Shown: one piece after another, positions 8,442-17,397 of the stretch
How the letters are laid out: every line of letters starts with the position of its first letter
How positions within the stretch are numbered: the stretch's first letter is position 1
Source of the DNA: Altererythrobacter ishigakiensis
GTDB taxonomy: Bacteria > Pseudomonadota > Alphaproteobacteria > Sphingomonadales > Sphingomonadaceae
Length of the DNA stretch: 64,000 nt
Direction: 5' to 3'
NCBI RefSeq assembly: GCF_001663155.1
Contig: NZ_CP015963.1
Span: forward strand, 2,008,001-2,072,000
Translations under genes and position numbers: made by a program
Notes under the pieces: model-generated
Seen by the model: the letters and a program-made list of their open reading frames with translations, nothing else
Database searches by the model: none
Told to the model about the DNA's origin: nothing

Positions 8442-9644
8442 ATGAAAATACACGATCTGATTACTACTACCAACGCTCTGGCAGAGCTTTGCGAGCGTCT
8501 TTCCAAATCTGAATTCGTTACGGTCGATACCGAGTTCATGCGCGAAAACACCTATTGGCCTGAACTTTGCCTGGTGCAGATCGCGAATGAGAAGGAGGCT
8601 GCAGCGATAGACCCATTGGCCGATGGTATTGATCTCAAGCCTCTTCTCGACCTGCTGACCGAAAATGAGGAAGTCCTGAAGGTCTTCCATGCGGGCGGGC
8701 AGGATGTTGAAATTATCGTCAATCTGACCGGCAAAACACCGCACCCGATCTTCGACACACAGATCGCAATGATGGCGATCAGCCAGAGCGAGCAAATCGG
8801 ATATGCCAATCTGGTCGAAAGCTGGCTCAACATCAGCATCGATAAAGGCGCGCGTTTCACCGACTGGAGCCGACGCCCTCTGACCGATCGTCAGATCGAG
8901 TACGCAATCGGCGATGTCACACATTTGTCTAAAATCTTTCCAAGGATGCTCGAAAAGCTCGTGAAAACCGGCCGCGGAGCATGGTTGAACGCCGAGATGG
9001 AGAAACTTGCGGAAGTTTCCAACTACCTGACAGATCCCGATCAGGCATGGCGCCGGATTCGTTCGCCTGGTCGTAACCCTCAGGTATTGGGACGTCTGAA
9101 AGCACTTGCCGCATGGCGCGAGGGCGAAGCGCAGCACAAAAATATTCCCCGCGGCAGAATCATGCGAGACGAAACATTGGCCGATATCGCCAGCCATCCG
9201 CCCAAGAAGCAAGCTGATTTGGCAAAGGTTCGCGGTCTCTCAGCAGCATGGCGCGAAAACGACATTGGCAAGCGCCTTATGAAAGTTGTTGAGCAAGCCG
9301 ATCCACTCGACAAGAGCGAAATGCCTGCGAAAATGAAGCGCGGCGCGCCATTGGGCAAAGAAGGCGCGCTTGTTGCGGATTTGCTAAAACTGCTGCTTAA
9401 AATTCGTGCCAGAGAGATCGACGTAGCAGCACGCCTGCTCACGAAGGCCGACGAAATGGAAGCATTGGCCGCAGGGCTTCGCGATCTGCCCATTTTGGAA
9501 GGCTGGCGCTATGATGTTTTCGGTAAAGATGCGCTCGAGCTAGTCGAGGGCAAGCTCGCTTTCGCGGTGAAAGGCGGCAAACTCACTATGACCCACATTG
9601 ACGATATGCACGCAGCGATGGAACAATCGCTTGCAGCAGAGTAG
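8442..9644 (+). CDS. rnd: Ribonuclease D
   Basis: A 3'-5' exoribonuclease that trims tRNA and other structured RNA 3' ends. The 400-residue protein has the DEDD exonuclease fold: VDTEFMRE (motif I, catalytic Asp and Glu), HAGGQDVEII (motif II) and YAIGDVTHL (motif III). An HRDC domain follows around residues 215-290 (ALAAWREGEAQ...). oxyR starts 9 bp downstream on the same strand, so the two are probably co-transcribed. Confidence 0.95.
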   Translation: MKIHDLITTTNALAELCERLSKSEFVTVDTEFMRENTYWPELCLVQIANEKEAAAIDPLADGIDLKPLLDLLTENEEVLKVFHAGGQDVEIIVNLTGKTPHPIFDTQIAMMAISQSEQIGYANLVESWLNISIDKGARFTDWSRRPLTDRQIEYAIGDVTHLSKIFPRMLEKLVKTGRGAWLNAEMEKLAEVSNYLTDPDQAWRRIRSPGRNPQVLGRLKALAAWREGEAQHKNIPRGRIMRDETLADIASHPPKKQADLAKVRGLSAAWRENDIGKRLMKVVEQADPLDKSEMPAKMKRGAPLGKEGALVADLLKLLLKIRAREIDVAARLLTKADEMEALAAGLRDLPILEGWRYDVFGKDALELVEGKLAFAVKGGKLTMTHIDDMHAAMEQSLAAE

Positions 9645-9653
9645 TCTTCGCAC

Positions 9654-10550
9654 GTGAGCACGTACCTCCCGACCATTAAACAATTGCAATATCTGGTTGC
9701 GTTGCATGAGCATGGCCATTTCGGGCGCGCTGCGGAGAGCTGTTTTGTCTCGCAATCGACATTGTCCGCAGGTCTACGCGAACTGGAATCTTTGCTGGGA
9801 GTCACACTAGTCGAGCGCAGTCGTCGTGTCGTTCGCTTCACCGCCTTAGGAGAGCAAGTGGTTGCCAAGGCCCACCGCTTGCTGCGCGAGGCCGAAGAAC
9901 TGTCCGACCTTGTTCAGGCTTCCGGCAAGCCATTGACGGGGACTATCCGAATGAGCGTGATCCCCACAATCGCGCCCTTCCTTTTGCCAAAGATCCTTCC
10001 GCGACTGCGAAAGGAACGGCCAGAACTCAAGCTGTTGCTGCGTGAAGAGACAAGCCAGGATGCGGTCGAATCGCTTCACCATGGCCGTGTTGATTGTGTT
10101 CTGCTCGCTCTTCCCTTCACCACTGGCGAAGTGGAAATGGCACATATCGCCGATGACAGGCTGTTTGTTGCGTTTCCAAAGGATGACCCACGCGATCCGC
10201 CAGAAACCGTTTCTGCCAGCATGATTGATGAAGGGCGTTTGTTGTTGCTGGAAGACGGACATTGCCTGAAGGAACATGCATTGGCTGCCTGCAATCGGCC
10301 AGAGTTACGCGCCTCTGCGACTATGATCGGCACATCGCTCCACACGTTGGTGCAAATGGTAAATAACGATCTGGGTCTGACGATGCTGCCAGAAATGGCT
10401 CTGGAGGCTGGTATCCTCAATGGCACTGATGTTGTGGCGCGTCCCCTGAAGAACAAAAGTGCGAAACGCGAGATCGCGCTGATCTGGCGCAAGAACAGCC
10501 CGCGCGCGGAAGAATTTGAATTACTGGCAGAAGAATTGAGAGCAGGTTAG
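9654..10550 (+). CDS. oxyR: LysR-family peroxide sensor OxyR
   Basis: A 298-residue LysR regulator. Residues 8-66 are the winged helix-turn-helix (FGRAAESCFVSQSTLSAG). The effector domain carries the redox pair of OxyR: Cys204 in LEDGHCLKEHAL and Cys213 in AACNRPEL, nine residues apart as Cys199/Cys208 of the E. coli protein, where peroxide oxidises them to a disulfide. The start is GTG at 9654 with rnd just upstream. The usual targets (katG, ahpC) are not in this window. Its last 4 bp overlap the convergent gene ending at 10547. Confidence 0.94.
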   Translation: MSTYLPTIKQLQYLVALHEHGHFGRAAESCFVSQSTLSAGLRELESLLGVTLVERSRRVVRFTALGEQVVAKAHRLLREAEELSDLVQASGKPLTGTIRMSVIPTIAPFLLPKILPRLRKERPELKLLLREETSQDAVESLHHGRVDCVLLALPFTTGEVEMAHIADDRLFVAFPKDDPRDPPETVSASMIDEGRLLLLEDGHCLKEHALAACNRPELRASATMIGTSLHTLVQMVNNDLGLTMLPEMALEAGILNGTDVVARPLKNKSAKREIALIWRKNSPRAEEFELLAEELRAG

Positions 10551-10825
10551 GCCTTGGCCGGAACCGGCTGAGCCTTGGTCTTGAAGATCTTCTCGTCCGC
10601 AAACTTCTGCACCTTCTTCGCTGCGAAAAGGGGCACTCCTACGGACAAAGCGATCCCCACGAGCGAACAGAAACCAATCCAGATCGCCATCCATGATCCG
10701 CCGGCATGGTACATTCCATATAGCACCGGTACGGCCATGATCGCGCCGCGGACTTCATTGAAGATCAAGGCTATCCAGCCGACCTTCAAGAAAGTTGCTA
10801 ACAAGGTTGAAAGCGTTGCACTCAT
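10547..10825 (-). CDS. Small integral membrane protein, unknown
   Basis: A 92-residue protein with two to three hydrophobic segments (about residues 5-22, 26-42 and 45-68) and a basic Lys-rich tail (AAKKVQKFADEKIFKTKA). It is convergent with oxyR and overlaps its 3' end by 4 bp. The ATG lies in a plain 200-bp spacer. I see no motif; the composition is that of a real membrane protein, not a shadow frame. Confidence 0.65.
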   Translation of the reverse strand: MSATLSTLLATFLKVGWIALIFNEVRGAIMAVPVLYGMYHAGGSWMAIWIGFCSLVGIALSVGVPLFAAKKVQKFADEKIFKTKAQPVPAKA

Positions 10826-11040
10826 GCAGTGCTAACTAACCTCAACTAATTTAGAAAAAGTTGACGGGCACCCCAAGACGCGCGTCATGGGAGTTTTGGC
10901 TTTCATGTTGCGACCTTTAGGCTCGTTAACCTAAATACGCTTGAAGGCCGCAATTGGTTTCAAGCATCTTTGCGAGTATTTGACCCAGATCGTTGAGTTG
11001 TTGGGAAATATGGGCGAGCTGTTGGATCGCCCGATTTAAC

Positions 11041-11634
11041 TCAGTCCATATGCCTGAGGCCAACCCTGAGATAGTCCCAGCCCGTCATCAGTGTTAAGAT
11101 CGCGGCACCCCAAAGAGTTAGCAGACCGACCGTGTGAGGAACATTCGCAAAGACATCACCGATCATAACGTTCCATTGCGGGAGTCCTTGCCCAAGGATC
11201 AGCGCGCCAAGCGCGATAATCTGAAATGTCGTCTTCCACTTGGCAAGTTTGGTCACAGGCACCGAGACTTGCAAACCGCCCAGAAATTCGCGGAGACCAG
11301 AAACGGTAATTTCGCGAACAAGGATGATCAATCCAGCAACAACATGCAGATCGCCAACATAGGGCCCAGTCAAGATCCCCTTCGCGGTCAGTACGAGAAT
11401 CACCGATGCAACCATAATCTTGTCCGCAATCGGATCAAGGAAAACGCCCAGCTTTGAGACTGTACCGCTTGATCGGGCGAGGTAGCCATCGAAGTAGTCG
11501 GTAATTCCCATCAAACTGTAGAGACCGAATGCGAGCAGATAACCCAACTCCCAGCCAGGCCACCACAACAGAAAGGCCAGCAAGGGCACCGCGCAAATAC
11601 GCGAAAGCGTTAGTATATTGGGCAAAGTCAGCAT
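11041..11634 (-). CDS. pgsA: CDP-diacylglycerol--glycerol-3-phosphate 3-phosphatidyltransferase
   Basis: PgsA makes phosphatidylglycerophosphate, the committed step to phosphatidylglycerol and cardiolipin. The 197-residue inner-membrane protein carries the CDP-alcohol phosphotransferase motif, DYFDGYLARSSG...LGVFLDPIADK (DG-x2-AR-x8-G-x3-D-x3-D), around residues 47-70, and several membrane helices. It pairs functionally with cdsA and pssA elsewhere in the window. It is divergent from the MFS gene with about 110 bp between starts. Confidence 0.95.
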   Translation of the reverse strand: MLTLPNILTLSRICAVPLLAFLLWWPGWELGYLLAFGLYSLMGITDYFDGYLARSSGTVSKLGVFLDPIADKIMVASVILVLTAKGILTGPYVGDLHVVAGLIILVREITVSGLREFLGGLQVSVPVTKLAKWKTTFQIIALGALILGQGLPQWNVMIGDVFANVPHTVGLLTLWGAAILTLMTGWDYLRVGLRHMD

Positions 11635-11748
11635 TGCGTCTTCCCTCTAGCGCGAGAGAGGCTCGGGAAAAAGCCGTTGTTTCAGGCTTGTTCACCGCCT
11701 TGCCCGTCCCTAGGGTTCACATATGGAACCGGCAACAGGGCTGATGAC

Positions 11749-13059
11749 TTGACAACTTCGACCCACTTGTTGCGCCGTCGGCGTTTTATGCCGCTGTTCT
11801 GCACGCAACTGCTCAACGCCTTCAACGACAATCTCTACAAAACCGCGATGGTGCTGTTCGTTGTGTACAGCGTCTATAACGACGAGAGCGCCGAGGGAAT
11901 TTTCAGCGCGGTCGCATCAGCGCTGTTCATCCTGCCGTTCTTTGTCCTTTCAGCACTGGCAGGACAGCTAGCCGATATGCGCGATAAAGCACGGATCATC
12001 AGAACCGTGAAAATGTGCGAGATCGGCCTGATGATGATCGGGGCGAGCGGCCTTTATCTCTCCTGGCGCGGCATTGCTGTCGATACGCTGGCGATCCCTC
12101 TATTGCTATTGGCGCTGTTTCTGACTGGTGTGCAATCGACATTCCTTGGGCCCATTAAATACGCGATCCTGCCACAGCACCTGAACAAGGATGAAGTTCT
12201 GGCAGGCACCGGATTGGTCGAGGCCGGAACCTATATCGCGATATTGGCTGGGACGATCTTGGCGGGATGGATACCCGTTGAATGGGCGGCGGCCGGCATC
12301 ATTGTAACCTCCGTAATAGGCTACCTGACCAGCAGGCAGGTCCCAGACGCCCCGCCCGTTGGTCAGGTCGAGAAACTTGACTGGCACATAATCCGTGCAT
12401 CAATCCATCTCATCAAGAAGACCATGCATGACCAGCAAATCTTCTATGCCATCATTGCAATCAGTTTCTTCTGGACCATCGGAGCGGTTCTGTTCATCCA
12501 GTTCCCACCCCTCGCGAAGAACACATTGATGGCATCGAAAGAGGTAGCGAGCCTGTTTCTGGTCGTGTTCTCTATCGGCATTGCGATTGGTTCAGTCTCC
12601 ATCAACGCTCTACTCAAAGGCCGAGTTTCGGCGCGGTATGCACCCGCTTCAGTAATCGTGATGGGAATGTTCGTTGTCGCGTTCTATTTTGTTTGCCGTT
12701 TGTGGCAGTCATATGAACCGACAGAACTAATGACGGTCACGGAATTCTTAGCATGGCCGCTAGCAACGGTAATTATGCTGAGTTTGCTGGGGATCGCGGT
12801 AGCAGGCGGCATGTTTGTGGTGCCGCTTTACGCTTTCCTCACAACCCGTAGCAAAGCCGATGAGACCGCACGTACAATAGCGGCAAACAACATCGTCAAC
12901 TCTGGCGCAATGGTAATGGGATCGCTCGCCGCAATGGCGCTTAGCGTTATCGGCGTACCTGTTGTCGAGCAGCTATTGCTAAGTGCTGCGATGTGCGTTT
13001 TCTCTGCTTGGCTGGGTCTGCGTCTTTACCGCGCTGAACAAGAAGGCACCGCGGCCTAG
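11749..13059 (+). CDS. MFS transporter, lysophospholipid transporter (LplT)-like
   Basis: A 12-helix major facilitator beginning with the signature LNAFNDNLYKTA, shared by LplT and the MFS halves of acyltransferase-acyl-ACP synthetase fusions. A QLADMRDKARIIR loop after helix 2 is the MFS motif A region. LplT flips lyso-phosphatidylethanolamine inward for re-acylation; here the acyltransferase partner is not fused or adjacent. I place the start at TTG 11749 (LTTSTHLLRRRRF) because the residues encoded from the ATG at 11677 look non-homologous; ATG 11788 is another option. The MFS assignment is sure, the substrate is not. Confidence 0.85.
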   Translation: MTTSTHLLRRRRFMPLFCTQLLNAFNDNLYKTAMVLFVVYSVYNDESAEGIFSAVASALFILPFFVLSALAGQLADMRDKARIIRTVKMCEIGLMMIGASGLYLSWRGIAVDTLAIPLLLLALFLTGVQSTFLGPIKYAILPQHLNKDEVLAGTGLVEAGTYIAILAGTILAGWIPVEWAAAGIIVTSVIGYLTSRQVPDAPPVGQVEKLDWHIIRASIHLIKKTMHDQQIFYAIIAISFFWTIGAVLFIQFPPLAKNTLMASKEVASLFLVVFSIGIAIGSVSINALLKGRVSARYAPASVIVMGMFVVAFYFVCRLWQSYEPTELMTVTEFLAWPLATVIMLSLLGIAVAGGMFVVPLYAFLTTRSKADETARTIAANNIVNSGAMVMGSLAAMALSVIGVPVVEQLLLSAAMCVFSAWLGLRLYRAEQEGTAA

Positions 13060-13075
13060 CGCGGTTCAAAGCCGC

Positions 13076-13249
13076 CTAAGCAATAAACACCAGCACAGCT
13101 GCAAATGTCGCGAAATAAACGGTCGCAAAGCCACGCACATCATCACGTGTCAGCTTCCACAGCACTTCTGCAGGGGCTTCATACTCGTGGCTGCGAACAT
13201 GAGCGGGCAGCATGGCCCGAAATGGATGGCGAGCTTGCTCATCGGTCAT
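13076..13249 (-). CDS. Small tail-anchored-type membrane protein, unknown
   Basis: A 57-residue product (63 if the ATG at 13267 is used) with a polar, charged N-terminus and a single C-terminal hydrophobic helix (FATVYFATFAAVLVFIA) ending at the last residue. It is convergent with the MFS gene, whose stop is 16 bp away. No family is recognised. The sharp polar/hydrophobic division makes a real gene likely, but such small frames are uncertain. Confidence 0.55.
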   Translation of the reverse strand: MTDEQARHPFRAMLPAHVRSHEYEAPAEVLWKLTRDDVRGFATVYFATFAAVLVFIA

Positions 13250-13406
13250 GACTAGGTTTCTTCGCATGGGCGCTTCTTAACTCAATGCTAACCATCATGT
13301 CCCGCAGGAATCCTCTGTTGTTGCAAGCCGGGACATTAAGCATCTCTGTTCATGCTGGGGTGTGGATAGATTGCCTCTTTCGAAGACCGCGGCTAAGCGC
13401 GCTTTC

Positions 13407-15068
13407 ATGACATCACGCACCACTCCTGATGCAGCCAAGCTGCTCGTTGATTGCCTTGCTGAGCAAGGCGCAGACCGCATTTTCACAGTCCCTGGCGAAA
13501 GCTTCCTGCAGGTGCTCGACGCGCTGCATGGGCGAGACGAGATTGATCTGGTGACATGCCGCCAGGAAGGAGGCGTAGCGTTCATGGCCTGCGCAGACGG
13601 CGCGATGACCGGGAGGCCCGGCATTGCGTTTGTTACCAGAGGTCCTGGCGCAACGAACGCCAGCATTGGTGTCCATGTCGCGCATCAGGATTCGCAGCCG
13701 ATGATTTTGTTCGTCGGCGATGTCGACCGGTCTATGCGAGAGCGCGAAGGCTTTCAGGAAGTCGACTTTCCTGCATTCTTCGGTCCGATTTGCAAATGGG
13801 CCGCACGGATCGACAGCGCCGATCGGATTCCTGAGTTTGTCTCGCGCGCATATGCAACTGCGATCTCAGGTCGCCCAGGCCCTGTCGTGTTGGCTTTGCC
13901 CGAAGACATGTTGAACGATGCAACGTCGGCGACGCCCCGCCCTTATGTGATCCGTCCTTCACAGGCCGCGTGTCCGGATGCGATGCAAACGCTTATGGCG
14001 ATGATTGCAGACGCTGCCAGCCCGATTGCCATAATTGGTGGCGCCGGATGGAACCCCAAGGCACGCGACTATTTCCAACAATTCGCTGAACGCATCGGCT
14101 TGCCCATCGCGACAGCGTTTCGCCGACAGGATGCGATCTCGCCAAGCTCTCCCATGTATGCAGGCAATTTGGGATATGGCCCCAACCCCAAGCTGGTCGA
14201 ACGTGTGAAGCAAGCTGACCTGGTCATTGCGGTTGGAGCACGCCTTGGTGAAGCGACCACTGACGGTTACACCTTCCCTGAACTGGACCGTGCAGAGCCA
14301 CTGCTCGTGCACGTCCATCCTGACCCCGAGGAATTGCACCGGGTGTATCGCACCGATCTGGCGATTTGCTGCGCGATGGACGAGTTCGCAGAGGCAGCAG
14401 CGCTGTGGGAAGATAACTCAATCCTGTCATTCGATGCTGGAAGCGAAGCCCACGCCGAATGGGAGGCTTGGGCGACGCCAAAGCCCGCTGATTACGCGCT
14501 CGATCTTGGCCAATGCGTAGCTTTCATGCGCGACACCTGGCCCACCGACACGATCATCTGCAACGGCGCAGGCAATTTCTCAGGCTGGTGGCACCGTTTC
14601 TGGCGTTACGACGGCTTCCCGACACAGTTGGCCCCGACAGCTGGCGCGATGGGCTATGGCGTACCAGCCGCTGTTGCGGCGGCTCGTCGTTTTCCTGATC
14701 GCGCTGTCGTCGCAATTGCAGGAGACGGTGATTTCCTGATGAACGGCCAAGAATTGGCAACAGCTGCCCAGCATGGCTGCGATCTGACGGTGATCGTGAT
14801 CGATAACTCTGCCTACGGCACGATCCGTATGCATCAGGAGCGCGAATTTCCTGAACGCGTGTCTGGGACTGATTTGGCCAACCCGGACTTCGCCGCATTT
14901 GGTGCCGCATTCGGAGCATGGACCGCGCGTGCAGAGACAACCGAAGAGTTCAAGCAAGCCTTGTCAGAGGCGCGCGAACGCAAAGGCGTGAAGCTCATTC
15001 ATTGCAAGATTGATGTCGAACAACTTGCAGCCAGCGGGACGACAATCAGCGGGCTGCGCGGCAAATAA
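13407..15068 (+). CDS. Thiamine pyrophosphate enzyme, acetolactate-synthase-like
   Basis: A 553-residue three-domain TPP enzyme. The N-terminal Pyr domain has the cofactor-activating glutamate in VPGESFLQVLDAL; the PP domain has the GDGDFLMNG...NSAYGTI Mg/TPP motif. The middle domain (from VIRPSQAAC) is the FAD/ADP-like fold of the ALS family. No regulatory ilvN follows, and neighbours are not branched-chain genes, so this is probably a decarboxylase or carboligase of the family and not the biosynthetic IlvB. The start is taken at ATG 13407 (MTSRTTPDAAKLL); an upstream ATG at 13362 adds residues of no clear homology. Confidence 0.88.
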   Translation: MTSRTTPDAAKLLVDCLAEQGADRIFTVPGESFLQVLDALHGRDEIDLVTCRQEGGVAFMACADGAMTGRPGIAFVTRGPGATNASIGVHVAHQDSQPMILFVGDVDRSMREREGFQEVDFPAFFGPICKWAARIDSADRIPEFVSRAYATAISGRPGPVVLALPEDMLNDATSATPRPYVIRPSQAACPDAMQTLMAMIADAASPIAIIGGAGWNPKARDYFQQFAERIGLPIATAFRRQDAISPSSPMYAGNLGYGPNPKLVERVKQADLVIAVGARLGEATTDGYTFPELDRAEPLLVHVHPDPEELHRVYRTDLAICCAMDEFAEAAALWEDNSILSFDAGSEAHAEWEAWATPKPADYALDLGQCVAFMRDTWPTDTIICNGAGNFSGWWHRFWRYDGFPTQLAPTAGAMGYGVPAAVAAARRFPDRAVVAIAGDGDFLMNGQELATAAQHGCDLTVIVIDNSAYGTIRMHQEREFPERVSGTDLANPDFAAFGAAFGAWTARAETTEEFKQALSEARERKGVKLIHCKIDVEQLAASGTTISGLRGK

Positions 15069-15077
15069 ACTTGAGCG

Positions 15078-15503
15078 CTAGACTGATCCTGACAGCCCGC
15101 CCCCCATCTCAAGAATGGTATCCCATTCGTCCTTGGTCAGTTCCGCAACTGACAGTCGACCAAGCCTGATGAGTTCGCAATTGGCCAACTTCGGCTCTGC
15201 CTTGATTTGCTTGAGTGTCACCGGCTGATTGAGCTTTGACTTGGGTTTGACTTTCACCGCAGCCCATTTCTGCTCCGGATCAGTAGGATCCATGATCCCG
15301 TCGACAGAGATTGTCATCACTCCAACGATCTCCAGTCCCTCGCGCGAATGGTAGAAAAAAGATTCCTCACCGACCTTCATCGCCGCGAGATTGTTTTTCG
15401 CGCGATGATTTCGAACGCCGTCCCATGTACCCTCTTCTTCAGCGACAAGGTCATCCCAGCTATATTTGAAGGGTTCCGACTTCATCAGCCAGTAACGCGC
15501 CAT
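15078..15503 (-). CDS. EVE domain-containing protein
   Basis: A 141-residue single-domain EVE protein: it starts MARYWLMKSEP and has WDGVRNHRAKNNL and FFYHSREGLEIVGV, both typical of this PUA-like fold that binds modified bases (for example methylcytosine) in DNA or RNA. The ATG at 15503 has a good AGGAGAT Shine-Dalgarno; the frame upstream is spurious. The gene is convergent with the TPP enzyme. Its role in the cell is not established. Confidence 0.92.
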   Translation of the reverse strand: MARYWLMKSEPFKYSWDDLVAEEEGTWDGVRNHRAKNNLAAMKVGEESFFYHSREGLEIVGVMTISVDGIMDPTDPEQKWAAVKVKPKSKLNQPVTLKQIKAEPKLANCELIRLGRLSVAELTKDEWDTILEMGGGLSGSV

Positions 15504-15649
15504 GTAAGGATCTCCTGTATTTTCTGAACACGCAGGACCTAGTTGCTCTGATCTGTGGTTTCCACCCTGCGTTCCTCGCAATTCACGGTTAACCTGATTT
15601 TTAGGCGTCGGAGGCATACCCACAGCAAGTTCTAATCGGAAAAGGAACA

Positions 15650-17335
15650 GTGCCACTTGGCCTGTTGTTCAAGATAGTGGGCGAACAAGAGCAAGACCAA
15701 AAACTGGGCAAGGCAGAGCGCGATATTGTTGCGTTGGGCATCGCTGCGGCTGCCATTATCCTATTTGTTGCGACGGGCAGCTCGGTGCTGCCTCGTTTGG
15801 TTGCATCAGTCTCAGGGACCGGCTCGGCGCCAGACAATCTGCTCGTCAACGCCATGTTGCTCAATATCGCACTCATTATCTTCGGTTGGCGACGCTATCG
15901 TGACCTGACCAATGAAATCGCCGAGCGCAGGAAGGCAGAAGAAACCGCGCGCAAGCTAGCGGCAACCGACCCGTTGACCGATTGCCTCAACCGTCGGAGC
16001 ATGGAAGGCGCGACTGAGACACTTCGGCAGATGAGTACAGCTCGCGGCCAAGCTACTGCATTCGTCATGATTGACTTGGACAATTTCAAGCAAGTTAACG
16101 ACATGAACGGTCATGGAATGGGTGACAAGGTCCTGACCATATTAGCTCAACGCATTCGCGAGTGCCTGCCAAAGTCGGCTCCTTTAGCTCGTTTGGGCGG
16201 TGATGAATTCGCCTTTGCAATGCCCTACTCGCCCGACCGCCCGGACAAGGTCGATGAAATGGTCGCATCCTTGTTCGAAGTGGTTTCAGGAAAGATCGAA
16301 GTTGAAGGATCAAGCATCGACACGACGATGTCTATTGGCATCGCAACTGACCATGATCTCAAGGGGAAATCTGCCGGGATCGAAGACACTGAAACACTGA
16401 TGCATCACGCAGATATCGCGATGTATCAGGCGAAAAAGAACGGCAAGAACCGCTATTTCTGGTTTGAACCGACTATGGAAAACGAGCTGCGCTTCCGTAA
16501 TGAATTGGAAAAGGGGATCCGCTGCGGGCTCAAGAACCGTGAGTTCGTACCGTTTTATGAGCAACAAGTAGACATCACGAGCGGCGAGTTAGTGGGCTTC
16601 GAGATGTTGGCGCGTTGGAAGTCACCTGATCTAGGCGTTGTGAATCCTGAGGTGTTTATCCCGATCGCCGAGGAAATCGGTGTGATCGCCGAAATGTCCG
16701 AACAATTGATGATTCAGGCATTTGCAGATGCGCAGTCATGGGACCCAGCTCTTACACTGTCAGTAAACATTTCTCCGATCCAGATGCGTGACCCTTGGTT
16801 CTCGCAACGGTTGCTCAAGCTGCTGGTGGAACACAATTTTCCAGCCAACAGATTGGAGATCGAGGTAACAGAGACTTGCCTGCACGAGAATCTGGGGCTG
16901 GTGAAAACGATGATTGCGAGCCTGCGGAATCAAGGCGTCAAGGTGAGCTTGGATGATTTCGGTACAGGTTATTCCAGCCTGTCACAGCTTCGCACCCTGC
17001 CGTTCGACCGGATCAAGATCGATCGCAGCTTTGTTAAAGAGCTACGCAACAAAGAGGGCAGCAAGATCATCAATGCGATCATATCTTTAGGCGACGGCTT
17101 GCAGATGCCAATTACGGCTGAAGGCATCGAAAATGCAGCGATTTTGCAACAGTTGCGCGATATGGGTGATCTTAAGGGCCAAGGGTATCACTATGGCCGG
17201 CCAGAAGACGCCAACCAGGTATTAGAGCGCCTAAGCGAATGTGGACGCCTTGCGACGAATACGAGGAGCTCCCCACCTGCCGGTGACAATCCGGATTCAA
17301 TCGCCGACTTGCCGGCTACCAAGCGTCAAGCCTGA
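15650..17335 (+). CDS. Membrane GGDEF-EAL cyclic di-GMP protein
   Basis: A 561-residue protein with two membrane helices (residues 27-47 and 64-79), a GGDEF diguanylate cyclase domain (RLGGDEF, residues 181-187, intact active site) and an EAL phosphodiesterase domain. The EAL motif reads E-M-L at 318-320; the other metal and catalytic residues look present (NISPIQ, EVTE, DDFGTGYSSL, KIDRSF, TAEGIE, QGYHYGRP). The inhibitory RxxD site nine residues before GGDEF is absent. The start is GTG at 15650. It may make or break cyclic di-GMP; the balance cannot be read from sequence. Confidence 0.93.
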   Translation: MPLGLLFKIVGEQEQDQKLGKAERDIVALGIAAAAIILFVATGSSVLPRLVASVSGTGSAPDNLLVNAMLLNIALIIFGWRRYRDLTNEIAERRKAEETARKLAATDPLTDCLNRRSMEGATETLRQMSTARGQATAFVMIDLDNFKQVNDMNGHGMGDKVLTILAQRIRECLPKSAPLARLGGDEFAFAMPYSPDRPDKVDEMVASLFEVVSGKIEVEGSSIDTTMSIGIATDHDLKGKSAGIEDTETLMHHADIAMYQAKKNGKNRYFWFEPTMENELRFRNELEKGIRCGLKNREFVPFYEQQVDITSGELVGFEMLARWKSPDLGVVNPEVFIPIAEEIGVIAEMSEQLMIQAFADAQSWDPALTLSVNISPIQMRDPWFSQRLLKLLVEHNFPANRLEIEVTETCLHENLGLVKTMIASLRNQGVKVSLDDFGTGYSSLSQLRTLPFDRIKIDRSFVKELRNKEGSKIINAIISLGDGLQMPITAEGIENAAILQQLRDMGDLKGQGYHYGRPEDANQVLERLSECGRLATNTRSSPPAGDNPDSIADLPATKRQA

Positions 17336-17397
17336 ACCCTATCGCGCCACCTAAGAACTGGACGCGGGAACGCTACACGCATAGAGCGCGAGGCGCT

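Noticed and set aside
8379..9212. 277-residue minus-strand frame opposite rnd
   Set aside because: Rnd motifs are complete on the plus strand; the antisense frame has no family feature.
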